Below are positions 8,826 to 17,661 of a stretch of 64,000 nt of DNA, piece after piece. Made by a program: the position numbers and the translations under genes. The notes beneath the pieces are model-generated. The model worked only from the letters and a program-made list of their open reading frames with translations. It searched no databases and was not told where the DNA came from. Numbering within the stretch: position 1 is the first letter of the stretch; each line of letters begins with the position of its first letter. This DNA is from Gemmiger sp. An87 (lineage in GTDB: Bacteria; Bacillota; Clostridia; Oscillospirales; Ruminococcaceae): positions 62,001 through 126,000 of the forward strand of contig NZ_NFHD01000005.1 of the NCBI RefSeq assembly GCF_002159185.1, read 5' to 3'.

Positions 8826-8853
8826 AGGGGAGGGCTTACGCCTTCCCCTTTTT
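8826..8853 (+). terminator. Terminator after rpmF
   Basis: AGGGGAGGGC pairs (one G-U) with GCCTTCCCCT around a TTAC loop and runs into five T. Confidence 0.8.
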
Positions 8854-8899
8854 CTTGTGCGGTGCAAAACCTGTTAAAAAAGGAAGGTGCAAAACTGGC

Positions 8900-10213
8900 A
8901 TGGCAGTACGCGTGAAAAGCGTGCAGAAAGGCTCGGCAGCCGAAGCGCTGGGCCTGAGCGCCGGGTCGATGCTCTATTCGGCTGACGGCAACGAGATCAA
9001 CGATATGCTGGATTACCAGTTCTACACCGCCGGCGAACGCTTCGAGCTGGCCGTGATGAAGGACGGCCAGCTGGATTATCTGAAGGTGGAAAAGGGCGAA
9101 TACGAGCCGCTGGGCTGCGAGTTCGAGACCTATCTGATCGACCAGAAGCATTCCTGTGCAAACCACTGTATGTTCTGCTTTATCGATCAGCTGCCCAAGG
9201 GCCTGCGGGAAACCCTGTATTTCAAGGACGACGACGAGCGCCTGTCGTTTTTGTTCGGCAACTATGTGACCCTGACCAATCTGAACGAGCACGAGGTGGA
9301 ACGCATCAAAAAGATGCACATTTCGCCCATCAACATCTCGGTGCACACCACCAATCCGGAGCTTCGGGTTCGGATGATGGCCAACAAGCGGGCGGGTGAG
9401 GTGCTCAAATATCTGGATGAGTTCGCCGAAGCGGGCATTCAGATGAACTGCCAGCTGGTGCTGTGCCGGGGCGTGAACGACGGCGATGAGCTGCGCCGCA
9501 CGCTGGACAAGCTCACCGGCATGTATCCGGCGGTGCAGAGCATTGCGGCAGTGCCCAGCGGCCTGACCGACTACCGCAAGGGCCTGTACAAGCTGGAGCC
9601 CTATGATGCGGCAACCAGCGCTGCCGTGCTGGACATCCTGGAGGAATACGGCGACCGCTGCAAGGCGCAGAACGGCTGCCGCATGGTCTACCCCGGCGAC
9701 GAATGGTACCTGTGCGCAGGGCGGCCCATTCCCGGCGGCGAGTTCTACGAGGATTTCCCCCAGCTGGAAAACGGCGTGGGCATGTGGCGGATGTTCCGGG
9801 ATGAATTCCTGGCGGAGCTGACCTTCGCCCACCGGCGTATTCCCATTCCCCGGAATATCGACGTGGTCACCGGTACCCTGGCAGCGCCGCTGATCCAGGA
9901 AATGATGGACGAGCTGACCCGCCGTCACCGCAGTGTGAAGGTGAATGTGCATCCCATCAAAAACAATTTCTTCGGCGGCAACGTGAGCGTGGCCGGTCTG
10001 GTTACCGCCACCGACATCATCGACCAGTGCAGGGGCAAGCTGAAGAGCAAGCATCTGGGTGTGCCGGAAGTGATGCTGCGGGACGAGAAGGACCTGTTCC
10101 TGGATTCCAAGTCCATCGCAGATCTGGAAAATGCCCTGGGTGTAAAGGTACACATCCTGCCCAGTGGCGGCGGTGACCTGGTGCGGGCGTTGCTGGCGCC
10201 CAAGCTGGTCTGA
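8900..10213 (+). CDS. DUF512 radical SAM protein with N-terminal PDZ-like domain
   Basis: This 437-residue protein has a PDZ-like fold at residues 1-60 (VKSVQKGSAAEALGLSAGSML). A radical SAM-like CANHCMFCF cluster motif follows near residue 90, and then the C-terminal DUF512 domain. The family is widespread in Clostridia, usually beside der and plsY as here, and its reaction is unknown. I start at the ATG at 8900 after AAGGTG; upstream codons overlap the rpmF terminator region. Later conserved blocks (MVYPGDEWYL, then NFFGGNVSVAGLVTATDI) are complete, so it is intact. The linkage to der suggests, but does not prove, a role in ribosome or membrane biogenesis. Confidence 0.9.
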   Translation: MAVRVKSVQKGSAAEALGLSAGSMLYSADGNEINDMLDYQFYTAGERFELAVMKDGQLDYLKVEKGEYEPLGCEFETYLIDQKHSCANHCMFCFIDQLPKGLRETLYFKDDDERLSFLFGNYVTLTNLNEHEVERIKKMHISPINISVHTTNPELRVRMMANKRAGEVLKYLDEFAEAGIQMNCQLVLCRGVNDGDELRRTLDKLTGMYPAVQSIAAVPSGLTDYRKGLYKLEPYDAATSAAVLDILEEYGDRCKAQNGCRMVYPGDEWYLCAGRPIPGGEFYEDFPQLENGVGMWRMFRDEFLAELTFAHRRIPIPRNIDVVTGTLAAPLIQEMMDELTRRHRSVKVNVHPIKNNFFGGNVSVAGLVTATDIIDQCRGKLKSKHLGVPEVMLRDEKDLFLDSKSIADLENALGVKVHILPSGGGDLVRALLAPKLV

Positions 10214-10273
10214 CCGCCGGTATGGAACCCCCGTGCCCTGACGGGCGAAGTGAACGGAGAAAAGGAGGCTCTT

Positions 10274-11602
10274 ATGGCAAAACCAATCGTTGCAGTGGTG
10301 GGCCGCCCCAACGTGGGCAAATCCACCCTGTTCAATAAACTGATCGGCCAGCGGCTGGCCATCGTGGAGGATACTCCCGGTGTGACCCGCGACCGAATTT
10401 TCGGCGACTGCGAGTGGCAGAACCACACCTTCCTGCTGGTGGATACCGGCGGTATTGAGATGGGCGAGGACGACATCCAGACCCACATCCGCCATCAGGC
10501 CCAGCTGGCCATCGACGCGGCGGAGTGCATCATCATGGTGGTGGATCTGCGGGCCGGCGTGACCGCCCAGGACCAGGACATCGCCAACCAGCTGATGCGC
10601 AGCGGCAAGCCCGTTGTGCTGGCGGTCAACAAGGTGGACCGGATCGGCGAGCCCCCCATGGAACTGTATGATTTCTACAGCCTGGGTCTGGGCGAGCTGT
10701 ACCCCATCTCCAGCGTGCACGGTCATGGCACCGGCGATCTGCTGGACGCGGTGTGCGAGCACCTGAATTTTGAAGACGAGAACGACCAGGAGGATGAGCG
10801 CATCACCGTTGCGGTGATCGGCCGCCCCAACGTGGGCAAGTCCAGCCTGATCAACTATATCCTGGGCGAGAACCGGATGATTGTGGCCAACGAGGCCGGC
10901 ACCACCCGTGACGCCATCGACTCCCAGGTGGACAATAAATACGGCAGCTTTGTCTTCACCGACACCGCAGGCCTGCGCAAGCGGGGTAAGGTGGAGGAAG
11001 GCGTGGAACGCTACAGCGTACTGCGCAGCCTGGCTGCCGTGGAGCGCAGCCGGGTGTGCGTCATCATGATCGATGCCACCGTGGGCTTCACCGAACAGGA
11101 TTCCAAGGTGGCAGGCTACGCCCATGAGCAGGGCAAGGCCTGCATCATCGCCGTGAACAAGTGGGACGCGGTGGAAAAGGACGACAAGACCATGGACGTT
11201 CAGCGCAAGAAGCTGATGAATGACTTCAGCTTCATGAGCTACGCGCCCATCATCTTCATCAGCGCCAAGACCGGCCAGCGTGTGGACCGGCTGTTTGAGC
11301 TGATCAAGTATGTGGACAGCCAGAACGCCCTGCGGGTGACCACCGGTATGCTGAACGAGCTGCTGGCCCGCGCCACTGCTCGTGTGCAGCCTCCCAGCGA
11401 CAAGGGCCGCCGCCTGAAGATCTACTACATGACCCAGATCTCCACCCGTCCGCCCACGTTCGTGTGCTTCGTGAACCGGAAGGATCTGTTCCACTTCTCT
11501 TATCAGCGCTATATCGAAAACCAGATCCGTGAGACCTTCGGCCTGGAAGGCACCCCCGTGCGCATGGTCGTGCGGGAGCGTGGCGACGGCAGCACCAAGT
11601 AA
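10274..11602 (+). CDS. der: Ribosome biogenesis GTPase Der (EngA)
   Basis: Essential GTPase that binds the 50S subunit during late assembly. The 442-residue protein has the defining tandem GTPase domains. Domain 1 shows GRPNVGKST (about 10-18), DTPGVTRD and NKVD; domain 2 shows GRPNVGKSS near residue 183, then DTAGLRKRGK and NKWD. The C-terminal KH-like domain (LNELLARATARVQPPSDKGRRLKIYY) completes it. The ATG at 10274 follows AAAGGAGG; an upstream in-frame ATG is rejected because it lies before this site. It is flanked by the DUF512 gene and plsY, probably one transcript. Confidence 0.97.
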   Translation: MAKPIVAVVGRPNVGKSTLFNKLIGQRLAIVEDTPGVTRDRIFGDCEWQNHTFLLVDTGGIEMGEDDIQTHIRHQAQLAIDAAECIIMVVDLRAGVTAQDQDIANQLMRSGKPVVLAVNKVDRIGEPPMELYDFYSLGLGELYPISSVHGHGTGDLLDAVCEHLNFEDENDQEDERITVAVIGRPNVGKSSLINYILGENRMIVANEAGTTRDAIDSQVDNKYGSFVFTDTAGLRKRGKVEEGVERYSVLRSLAAVERSRVCVIMIDATVGFTEQDSKVAGYAHEQGKACIIAVNKWDAVEKDDKTMDVQRKKLMNDFSFMSYAPIIFISAKTGQRVDRLFELIKYVDSQNALRVTTGMLNELLARATARVQPPSDKGRRLKIYYMTQISTRPPTFVCFVNRKDLFHFSYQRYIENQIRETFGLEGTPVRMVVRERGDGSTK

Positions 11603-11644
11603 AAAAGCCGCAAAGCGGGAAACAACAAAGGAGCGTGTGAATCC

Positions 11645-12307
11645 ATGACGTTAGAACAAGCGTTTATTCTGATGATGGCCGTCTCCGTTGTGATCGGTTA
11701 TCTGCTGGGCAGCATCAATTTCGGCGTGGTGGTGAGCAAGGGCCTCTATCACGAGGACGTGCGCACCAAAGGCAGCGGCAACGCCGGTACCACAAACATC
11801 CTGCGCACCTATGGCAAAAAGGCCGCGGCTTTGACTCTGGCCGGTGATATGGCTAAGGGCGCGGTAGCAGTGTGGCTGTGCCACTGGGGCGTGGCCGCAT
11901 TTACCGGAGCGGATGTGAACGGCGTGTATGCCGGGTATCTGGCTGCCATCGGCGCGGTGTGCGGCCATCTGTGGCCGATCTGGTTCGGCTTCAAGGGCGG
12001 TAAGGGCATCGCGGTGGCCGCGGGTGCCATTCTGGCCAGTGAGCCGGTCGTTTTGCTGGCACTGCTGATCGTGTTCTTTGCCATTGCCCTGACCACTCGT
12101 ATCGTGAGCCTGGCGTCGGTTACCGTGGCGGTGCTGTACCCTATCCTCACGCTGCTCTGGTCCTGGTACACCCAGCGCAGTCTGCTGTTTACCGGCGTGT
12201 GCACCGTGCTGATGGCGGTGCTGGTGGTATGGATGCACCGGGCCAACATTCAGCGCCTGCTGAACGGCACGGAATACCGCTTCGGCGAAAAGAAAAAGGA
12301 CGAATAA
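11645..12307 (+). CDS. plsY: Glycerol-3-phosphate acyltransferase PlsY
   Basis: Membrane enzyme that acylates glycerol 3-phosphate with acyl phosphate from PlsX, the first step of phospholipid synthesis. The 220-residue protein is strongly hydrophobic with several transmembrane segments. It carries the three PlsY motifs: LLGSINFG near residue 20, GSGNAGTTN near 44, and the glycine-rich HLWPIWFGFKGGKG near 110. AAAGGAG precedes the ATG. It closes the DUF512-der-plsY cluster and ends at a strong terminator. Confidence 0.96.
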   Translation: MTLEQAFILMMAVSVVIGYLLGSINFGVVVSKGLYHEDVRTKGSGNAGTTNILRTYGKKAAALTLAGDMAKGAVAVWLCHWGVAAFTGADVNGVYAGYLAAIGAVCGHLWPIWFGFKGGKGIAVAAGAILASEPVVLLALLIVFFAIALTTRIVSLASVTVAVLYPILTLLWSWYTQRSLLFTGVCTVLMAVLVVWMHRANIQRLLNGTEYRFGEKKKDE

Positions 12308-12319
12308 GCAAAATCTTTT

Positions 12320-12358
12320 TCAACCCTTCGGGAAAATTCTCCCGAAGGGTTGTTTTTT
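12320..12358 (+). terminator. Terminator after plsY
   Basis: CAACCCTTCGGGA pairs with TCCCGAAGGGTTG and is followed by six T, ending the DUF512-der-plsY transcript. Confidence 0.88.
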
Positions 12359-12437
12359 GCTGGAAAATGCCGGTAAATTTTTCACGATTTTCAAAGAGCT
12401 TTTGCAGAATTTTCACAGCCTGACGATACACTCAAAC

Positions 12438-12506
12438 TAGGGAAAGGCGGGCGCAGAGCGCCCCGGAAAAGGCCTCGGGCGAAAGAAACTGAGGCCGCCT
12501 TTTTTA
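12438..12506 (+). ncRNA. Candidate short structured RNA or attenuated leader
   Basis: About 65 bases between plsY and the ABC operon fold as a three-way junction. The outer stem is AAAGGCGG (12443-12450) with CCGCCTTT (12495-12502). Inside are a GCGC hairpin near 12451-12461 and a GGCCTC/GAGGCC hairpin (12471-12496). Six T follow. A possible promoter is TTGCAG, 17 bases, GATACA, just upstream. It could be a small RNA or a terminated leader controlling the ABC operon. It resembles no RNA family that I know. Confidence 0.4.
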
Positions 12507-12557
12507 TGTTGCAGCCGTTGTCCACCCGGGCGGCGGAACAAAAGGAGTGTGGCTTTT

Positions 12558-13694
12558 TTGATTCAAGTGGAGCATCTCACCAAGCGTTATGGCAGCCATC
12601 TTGCGGTGGATGACATCTCGTTTGAAGTGGAGGAGGGCATCGTATATGGATTGCTGGGCCCCAACGGCGCGGGCAAATCCACCACGATGAATATTCTGAC
12701 CGGTTATCTTTCCGCCACCAGCGGCACCGTGTCCATCGACGGACACGACATTCTGGAGGAGGCCAGCGCGGCGAAGGCATGTGTGGGCTATCTGCCCGAG
12801 CAGCCGCCCCTGTATGTGGATATGACTCCCCGGGAGTATCTGATGTTCGTGGCCGAGCTGAAAAAGGTAAAGCGGGCCGACCGCGCCGCCCAGGTGGAGC
12901 AGGCCATGGACCGCACCGGTCTTGCGGAGATGGAGCACCGGCTGATTAAGAACCTGTCCAAGGGCTACCGTCAGCGCGTGGGCCTGGCCGCTGCGCTGCT
13001 GGGCAGTCCCAAGGTCATCATTCTGGATGAGCCCACCGTGGGTCTGGACCCGGCTCAGGTGATTGAGATCCGCAGCCTGATCAAGGAGCTGGGCAAGGAT
13101 CATACCGTGATCCTCTCCAGCCACATCCTCAGCGAGGTGAGCACCCTGTGCGACAAGGTGCTGATTATCGCCAAGGGCAAGCTGGTGGCGCAGGGCACTC
13201 CCGAGGAGCTGGCCCAGCGGCTCACCGCCGGTTCGTCTTTGAATATTACCGCTCTGGGCGAGGCGGACGCGGTGATGAATGCGATGCTTACCGTGCCCGG
13301 TGTGAGTGAGGTTCAGATCACCGGCCAGCAGAATGGCGAGACCAGCGCGACCGTTCAGGTGCCTCAGGGCGAGGACCTGCGTGCAGCGGTCAGCGCCGCG
13401 CTGGCAGCGGCCGGATGCCCGGTTCTGGGGCTGACCACCGCCTCCATGAGCCTGGAGGATGTGTTCCTGCAGCTCACCGCACAGGCAGGCGACGAGGAGG
13501 CTCAGGAGGTTTTGGAAAACCAGGAGGAAGCGACTCTGCGCCCGGAGGATCTGGATTTTGTCCAGAATGCGGTGGAGAGCGGCGAATCCGGCGAAAAGCC
13601 CTGGCTGGAGGACAGCGAGCAGCCTGATGAGGAGGAGCTCCGGCAGGAAAACGCGTCCGCCCAGGCGGAAGAAGAGGAGGCGGACGAGAAATGA
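12558..13694 (+). CDS. ABC transporter ATPase, GldA-like
   Basis: Cytoplasmic ATPase of an exporter formed with the next three genes. The 378-residue protein has a complete nucleotide-binding domain: Walker A GPNGAGKS near residue 36, signature LSKGYRQR near 135, Walker B IILDEPTVGLD near 155 and the switch histidine in SSHILSE. After about residue 220 a DUF4162-like segment is followed by a long acidic tail rich in Glu, ending EEEADEK. I prefer the TTG at 12558, ten bases after AAAGGAG; an in-frame GTG at 12549 sits almost on the ribosome binding site. The last four bases overlap the permease start (ATGA). Confidence 0.9.
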   Translation: MIQVEHLTKRYGSHLAVDDISFEVEEGIVYGLLGPNGAGKSTTMNILTGYLSATSGTVSIDGHDILEEASAAKACVGYLPEQPPLYVDMTPREYLMFVAELKKVKRADRAAQVEQAMDRTGLAEMEHRLIKNLSKGYRQRVGLAAALLGSPKVIILDEPTVGLDPAQVIEIRSLIKELGKDHTVILSSHILSEVSTLCDKVLIIAKGKLVAQGTPEELAQRLTAGSSLNITALGEADAVMNAMLTVPGVSEVQITGQQNGETSATVQVPQGEDLRAAVSAALAAAGCPVLGLTTASMSLEDVFLQLTAQAGDEEAQEVLENQEEATLRPEDLDFVQNAVESGESGEKPWLEDSEQPDEEELRQENASAQAEEEEADEK

Positions 13695-14554
13695 TCGCGA
13701 TTTTTAAACGGGAATTCAAAAGCTATTACAGCGGCATGATGGGCTGGCTGCTCACCGGTGTAATGCTTTTGTTCGGCGGTTTGTATTTTACCGCGGCCAA
13801 CCTGCAGGGCGGCTATACCAACTTTACCATCTCTCTTTACAGCTTTGTAATCGTACTGTTGATCTTTATCCCGCTGCTGTGCATGCGCAGCTTTGCGGAG
13901 GAAAAACGCAGCAAGACCGACCAGCTGCTGCTCACCAGCCCGGTGAGCGTAAGCGGCATTGTATTGGGCAAATATCTGGCGCTGCTGGCCATGTTCGCCG
14001 TGCCGGTGGCTATCTTTTCCCTCTACCCGTTGATCATGCTGATGCTGGGTGGTGTGGACCTGGTGGCCAGCTACGCAGGCATTCTGGGCTATTTCTTCAT
14101 GGGCGCGGCCTGCATTGCCGTGTGCATGTATCTTTCCACCCTCACCGAGAACCAGATCATTGCGGCACTGTCCGGCTTTGGCGTGCTGCTGGTGGCCTAT
14201 CTGCTGCCCAGCATCCAGACCCTGTTCACCACCGGCAGCGGCCTTGCCATGGCCGCCTTCGTGGTGATTTTGCTGGCAGTGAGCGTGATCGTGGGCCTGC
14301 GCAGCCGCAGCCTGACCCTGGGCGCCGGTGTATTTCTGGTGGGATTTGTGCTGCTGATCATCCTGTTCAATACCAAGAGCGCCGCGCTCACCAGTGCCTT
14401 CACCAGCGTGCTGGGTGCGTTGGCCCTGTTCGAGCCCTTCCTGGAATTTGTGAACGGGCTGTTCAGCGTTACGGCGCTGGTGTATTACCTGGGCGTGATC
14501 GTGCTGTTCCTGTTCCTCACAGGGCAGGCGCTGGAAAAGCGCCGCTGGAACTGA
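13691..14554 (+). CDS. ABC-2 type permease, GldF-like
   Basis: A 287-residue integral membrane protein with about six hydrophobic segments. It starts MIAIFKREFKSYYSGMMG, the usual cytoplasmic N-terminal helix of GldF/ABC-2 permeases. It carries the conserved LCMRSFAEEKRSKTDQLLLTSPVS block, the cytoplasmic loop that contacts the ATPase. It overlaps the ATPase stop codon, indicating translational coupling. Together with the ATPase it should form the transport core; the substrate is unknown. Confidence 0.9.
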   Translation: MIAIFKREFKSYYSGMMGWLLTGVMLLFGGLYFTAANLQGGYTNFTISLYSFVIVLLIFIPLLCMRSFAEEKRSKTDQLLLTSPVSVSGIVLGKYLALLAMFAVPVAIFSLYPLIMLMLGGVDLVASYAGILGYFFMGAACIAVCMYLSTLTENQIIAALSGFGVLLVAYLLPSIQTLFTTGSGLAMAAFVVILLAVSVIVGLRSRSLTLGAGVFLVGFVLLIILFNTKSAALTSAFTSVLGALALFEPFLEFVNGLFSVTALVYYLGVIVLFLFLTGQALEKRRWN

Positions 14555-14570
14555 GAGGAGGAAACAAGCG

Positions 14571-16076
14571 ATGAAGTTTTTCAAAAAGAAACAGGAAGAA
14601 CCCACCAAGGAAAAGCGCAGCCTCCGGCAGTGGGCGGCGCTGGCGGTATCCGCATTGAAAGGGCAGCCTGCCAGCAAGGCCGTGTTCCAGAACGGCGCCA
14701 TGGCCAGTGTGCTTACTGCACTGGTTCTGGTGGCGGTGATTCTGGTGAACCTGATGGTGGGTATGCTGCCCAGCAAATATACCCAGTGGGACATGAGCCA
14801 GAACGGCATCTACTCCATTGGCGACACCACCAAGGACCTGCTGGCAGGCCTTGAGCAGGACGTGACCTTCTATTATCTGGCTCAGAGCGGCTACGAGAGC
14901 GAGAGCGTGGTCACCTTCCTGGACCGCTACACCCAGGAGAGCAAGCACCTGAGCTGGGAACAGAAGGACCCGGCGGTTTACCCCACCTTTGCCCAGCAGT
15001 ACGGCGCGGAGACCGCCAGCGAGGGCAGCATTATCGTGGTGAGCGGAGACCGCAGCAAGGTGATTGATTCCGCCGACCTTTACACCTACGATTACAGCGA
15101 CTACTACACCACCGGCTCCTACGATGTGCTGTTCGACGGTGAGCAGCAGCTGACCAGCGCGGTGTATTATGTGACCACCCAGGATCTGCCCAAGATCTAC
15201 ACTCTCACCGGCCACGGGGAGCAGCAGCTCACCAGCGACCAGGAGAGTGCCCTGAACATGCAGAACATCGAGGTGGAGGATCTTGCCCTGGTATCCAGTG
15301 AGGGAATCCCGGAGGATGCGGCGGCGGTGCTGATTGCAGGCCCCACCGTGGACTACACCACCGAAGACGTGCAGATTCTGCGGGATTACCTGAGCGTTGG
15401 CGGTAAGCTGATCCTGTTGAGCGACAGTGCCGCCAGCACCCCCAACCTGAATGCTCTGATGGCAGATTACGGCTTGAGCAAGCTGGACGGTCTGGTGGTG
15501 GAAGGCAACTCCTCCTATCATGCCCGGGGCTTCAATTACTATCTATTGCCCCAGATTCAGAGCCACGAGGCCACCAGCGGCCTGGCCAACCTGTATGTAA
15601 TGCTGCCCTATGCCCAGGCCATTCATACCAGCGAGCTGGAGAATGTGACGGTGGACAGCCTGCTGACCACCAGCTCCTCGGCCTATAACAAGGCTGCCGG
15701 TTACGATATGACCACCACCGACAAGGAGGAGGGCGACCAGGAGGGCGCCTTCGACCTGGCGGTTGCAGCCACCAAAACCGAGAATGAGGACGAGGGCATT
15801 GAATCCCAGGTAATCTGGGTGAGCAGCGTGGCCCTGCTGGACCAGAATGTGAACGCTTCGGTGGGCGGCGGCAACGACCAGTTCCTGCTGGGCTGCGTCA
15901 GCTGGCTCAGCGGACAGGACAGCAGCATTCTGATCGCGGCCAAGAGCCTGAGCAGTGATATCCTCACCGTGAGCGCGGCAGATGCGGCCTTCTGGGGCAA
16001 CCTGACCACCATTGTGCTGCCGGTGATCTGCCTGATTGCCGGTGCGGCCATCACCATCAAACGGAGGCGCCAATAA
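14571..16076 (+). CDS. GldG family ABC transporter component
   Basis: A 501-residue protein with a transmembrane helix near residues 45-65 and another at the extreme C-terminus (about 475-495). The large domain between them should be extracytoplasmic. That domain resembles the GldG/intraflagellar-transport-like fold, with the stretch YTLTGHGEQQL and the segment AAVLIAGPTVDYTTED typical of the family. It follows the permease after 16 bases with AGAGGAGG. In gliding bacteria GldAFG serves motility; in Clostridia the same set is common and its substrate is unknown. Confidence 0.87.
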   Translation: MKFFKKKQEEPTKEKRSLRQWAALAVSALKGQPASKAVFQNGAMASVLTALVLVAVILVNLMVGMLPSKYTQWDMSQNGIYSIGDTTKDLLAGLEQDVTFYYLAQSGYESESVVTFLDRYTQESKHLSWEQKDPAVYPTFAQQYGAETASEGSIIVVSGDRSKVIDSADLYTYDYSDYYTTGSYDVLFDGEQQLTSAVYYVTTQDLPKIYTLTGHGEQQLTSDQESALNMQNIEVEDLALVSSEGIPEDAAAVLIAGPTVDYTTEDVQILRDYLSVGGKLILLSDSAASTPNLNALMADYGLSKLDGLVVEGNSSYHARGFNYYLLPQIQSHEATSGLANLYVMLPYAQAIHTSELENVTVDSLLTTSSSAYNKAAGYDMTTTDKEEGDQEGAFDLAVAATKTENEDEGIESQVIWVSSVALLDQNVNASVGGGNDQFLLGCVSWLSGQDSSILIAAKSLSSDILTVSAADAAFWGNLTTIVLPVICLIAGAAITIKRRRQ

Positions 16077-16798
16077 TGAAAGCAAAGCGAAACCTGATGA
16101 TCGGCCTGGTGATCCTGCTGGTGATCCTGGCCGCCGGAGTGTTCGCCGCCAAGACCATCAGTGACCGGGATGCGGCGGCCAGCGCTTCGGAGGACACCAC
16201 CATCGCCCTCACCTCCATCACCGCATCCTCTGAAATTGAGAACTTCGGCTATACCTTTGAGGGAGAGACGCTGAACTTTGAGCAGCGGCAGGAGGTCGTG
16301 GAGGACGAGAGCACGAGCGACAGCACCAGCGAAGCCGCCGATGAGTCTGCAAGCACTTCGACCTCGGAGGAAACCGAACCGGAGACCGAGACTGTCTGGT
16401 ATCTGGCGGATGACCCGGAATACAAGCTGGATCAGAGCAGTGTGAACAGCATGCTCATCGCATTTGTAAACCTGGAGGCCAGCCGCCAGCTGACCGAGAC
16501 CAGCGAGGAATATGGTCTGGAAGAGCCCACCCTTACCTTCTGGATGACCGCAGACGGCGAGACCACCACCTGGATCTGCGGCGCCACCAATGATGTGACC
16601 GGCACCGTTTATCTGCAGAAGCAGGGCGAGGATACGGTCTATCTGGTGGACACCAACAAGGTGACCGTATTTGAAAAGAGCCGGATGGAGCTGGGCGATA
16701 CCAGTGATGCCACCGGTGACATCACCACCAGCGAAGCAACGTCCAGCGAGGCAGCTTCCAGTGAAGCCGCTTCCAGTGAGACAGTTTCCGGCGAATAA
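16076..16798 (+). CDS. DUF4340 domain protein
   Basis: A 240-residue membrane-anchored protein. It has an N-terminal signal anchor (residues 7-26) and a Ser/Glu/Thr-rich linker (about 70-105). A DUF4340 core follows (WYLADDPEYKLDQSSVNSML and VYLQKQGEDTVYLVDTN), and the tail is rich in Ser, Ala and Glu. DUF4340 proteins regularly accompany GldG-type ABC systems, and this start codon overlaps the previous stop. The likely place is outside the membrane as an accessory of the exporter; the function is not established. Confidence 0.85.
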   Translation: MKAKRNLMIGLVILLVILAAGVFAAKTISDRDAAASASEDTTIALTSITASSEIENFGYTFEGETLNFEQRQEVVEDESTSDSTSEAADESASTSTSEETEPETETVWYLADDPEYKLDQSSVNSMLIAFVNLEASRQLTETSEEYGLEEPTLTFWMTADGETTTWICGATNDVTGTVYLQKQGEDTVYLVDTNKVTVFEKSRMELGDTSDATGDITTSEATSSEAASSEAASSETVSGE

Positions 16799-16812
16799 TT
16801 TCAGAATGTAAA

Positions 16813-16852
16813 CAAAGCCGCCGCAGGGCATTTCCTTGCGGCGGCTTTGTTG
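16813..16852. terminator. Bidirectional terminator between ABC operon and Crp-type gene
   Basis: CAAAGCCGCCGCA pairs with TGCGGCGGCTTTG; T-rich tails occur on both strands, serving the two converging transcripts. Confidence 0.75.
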
Positions 16853-16853
16853 T

Positions 16854-17522
16854 TTATTCCGGTGGGGTGAGAAGAGTAAAACGGTTTTTCCGAAACCGGA
16901 TCAACCCGTCCTGTTCCATCTGGCGAAGTTCGTGAGAGAGCGCGCTGCGGTTCACACACAGGTAGCTGGCCAGTTCCTCCCGAGAAAAGGGAATGGAAAA
17001 GCTGGCGCTTTTCCGGCGAGTGGCCTGCATACTCAGGTAGGCAAGCACCCGTTGACGCAGTCCACGCTGGGAAAGAATGGTCAGCCGGTAGTGCTTTTTC
17101 ATGTTATCATGAGAGAGAATCAGCAGTGCCTGACGCATCACCGCCATGCATTCCTCCGGAGTAAGCGGACCCGGCCGGGTGAGCGGCGCGGCGGGCAGAT
17201 ACAGCACACGGGTATCTTCACTGGCCACTGCGTGGTAGGGAGAGGCAAGGGTGCGGGTGAATACCAGATCCACTCCCAGCAGGCCGCCCGGACGCAGCAC
17301 CGCCATCAGGCTGCTGGCTCCGCTGGGAAACAGCTGCAGAATCTGCACCCGCCCTTCCAGGATGAAACCCAGCCGCTCCTCGGTTTGCTGCGGCCGCAGC
17401 AGCATCTCCCCGGTGGCGTAATGGCGCTTCGCTGCCAGGGGCAGCAGCTTGTGGCGCAGGGCCTCTTCCCCCAGACTTCCGAAAAGCCGGTCTCGCTTCA
17501 AAGCTTCCAGCCATTCCTCCAT
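16854..17522 (-). CDS. Crp/Fnr family transcriptional regulator
   Basis: A 222-residue regulator with an N-terminal cyclic-nucleotide-binding-like beta roll (about residues 10-120, GEMLLRPQQTEERLGFILEGRVQI). A long dimerisation helix follows, then a C-terminal helix-turn-helix (FSREELASYLCVNRSALSHELRQMEQDGLI, about 170-200). It lacks the N-terminal cysteine cluster of Fnr, so it probably senses a small ligand or another signal. The start at 17522 follows GGAGGAA. It is divergent from modABC, and a palindrome in the shared gap suggests it regulates molybdate uptake and itself. The ligand cannot be read from sequence. Confidence 0.88.
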   Translation of the reverse strand: MEEWLEALKRDRLFGSLGEEALRHKLLPLAAKRHYATGEMLLRPQQTEERLGFILEGRVQILQLFPSGASSLMAVLRPGGLLGVDLVFTRTLASPYHAVASEDTRVLYLPAAPLTRPGPLTPEECMAVMRQALLILSHDNMKKHYRLTILSQRGLRQRVLAYLSMQATRRKSASFSIPFSREELASYLCVNRSALSHELRQMEQDGLIRFRKNRFTLLTPPE

Positions 17523-17560
17523 AGTCGTTCCTCCGATTTTACACACTGCAACTTTTCTTT

Positions 17561-17616
17561 ATTATAACAAAAAAGTTGGCGGGCCAACTTACTTTTTGGC
17601 CAAAGAATGTTAAAAT
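17561..17616. promoter_or_regulatory. Divergent control region for the Crp-type gene and modABC
   Basis: The regulator has a perfect -10 TATAAT on the minus strand (17561-17566). On the plus strand modA has TAAAAT (17611-17616) but no good -35. A perfect inverted repeat, AAGTTGGC and GCCAACTT with two bases between (17573-17590), lies between them. It centres about 41.5 bases before the inferred modA start site, the class II activator position, and overlaps the -35 area of the regulator. A smaller palindrome TTGGCCAA follows at 17596-17603. Confidence 0.6.
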
Positions 17617-17661
17617 CGAAAAAAGTCCCGGTGCAAACGCCGGAAAAGAAGCATTTTGGTG

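Noticed and set aside
8603-11494. 963-codon open frame on the minus strand across the DUF512 and der genes
   Set aside because: Antisense shadow of two strongly conserved plus-strand genes; composition is typical of the reverse of GC-rich codons.
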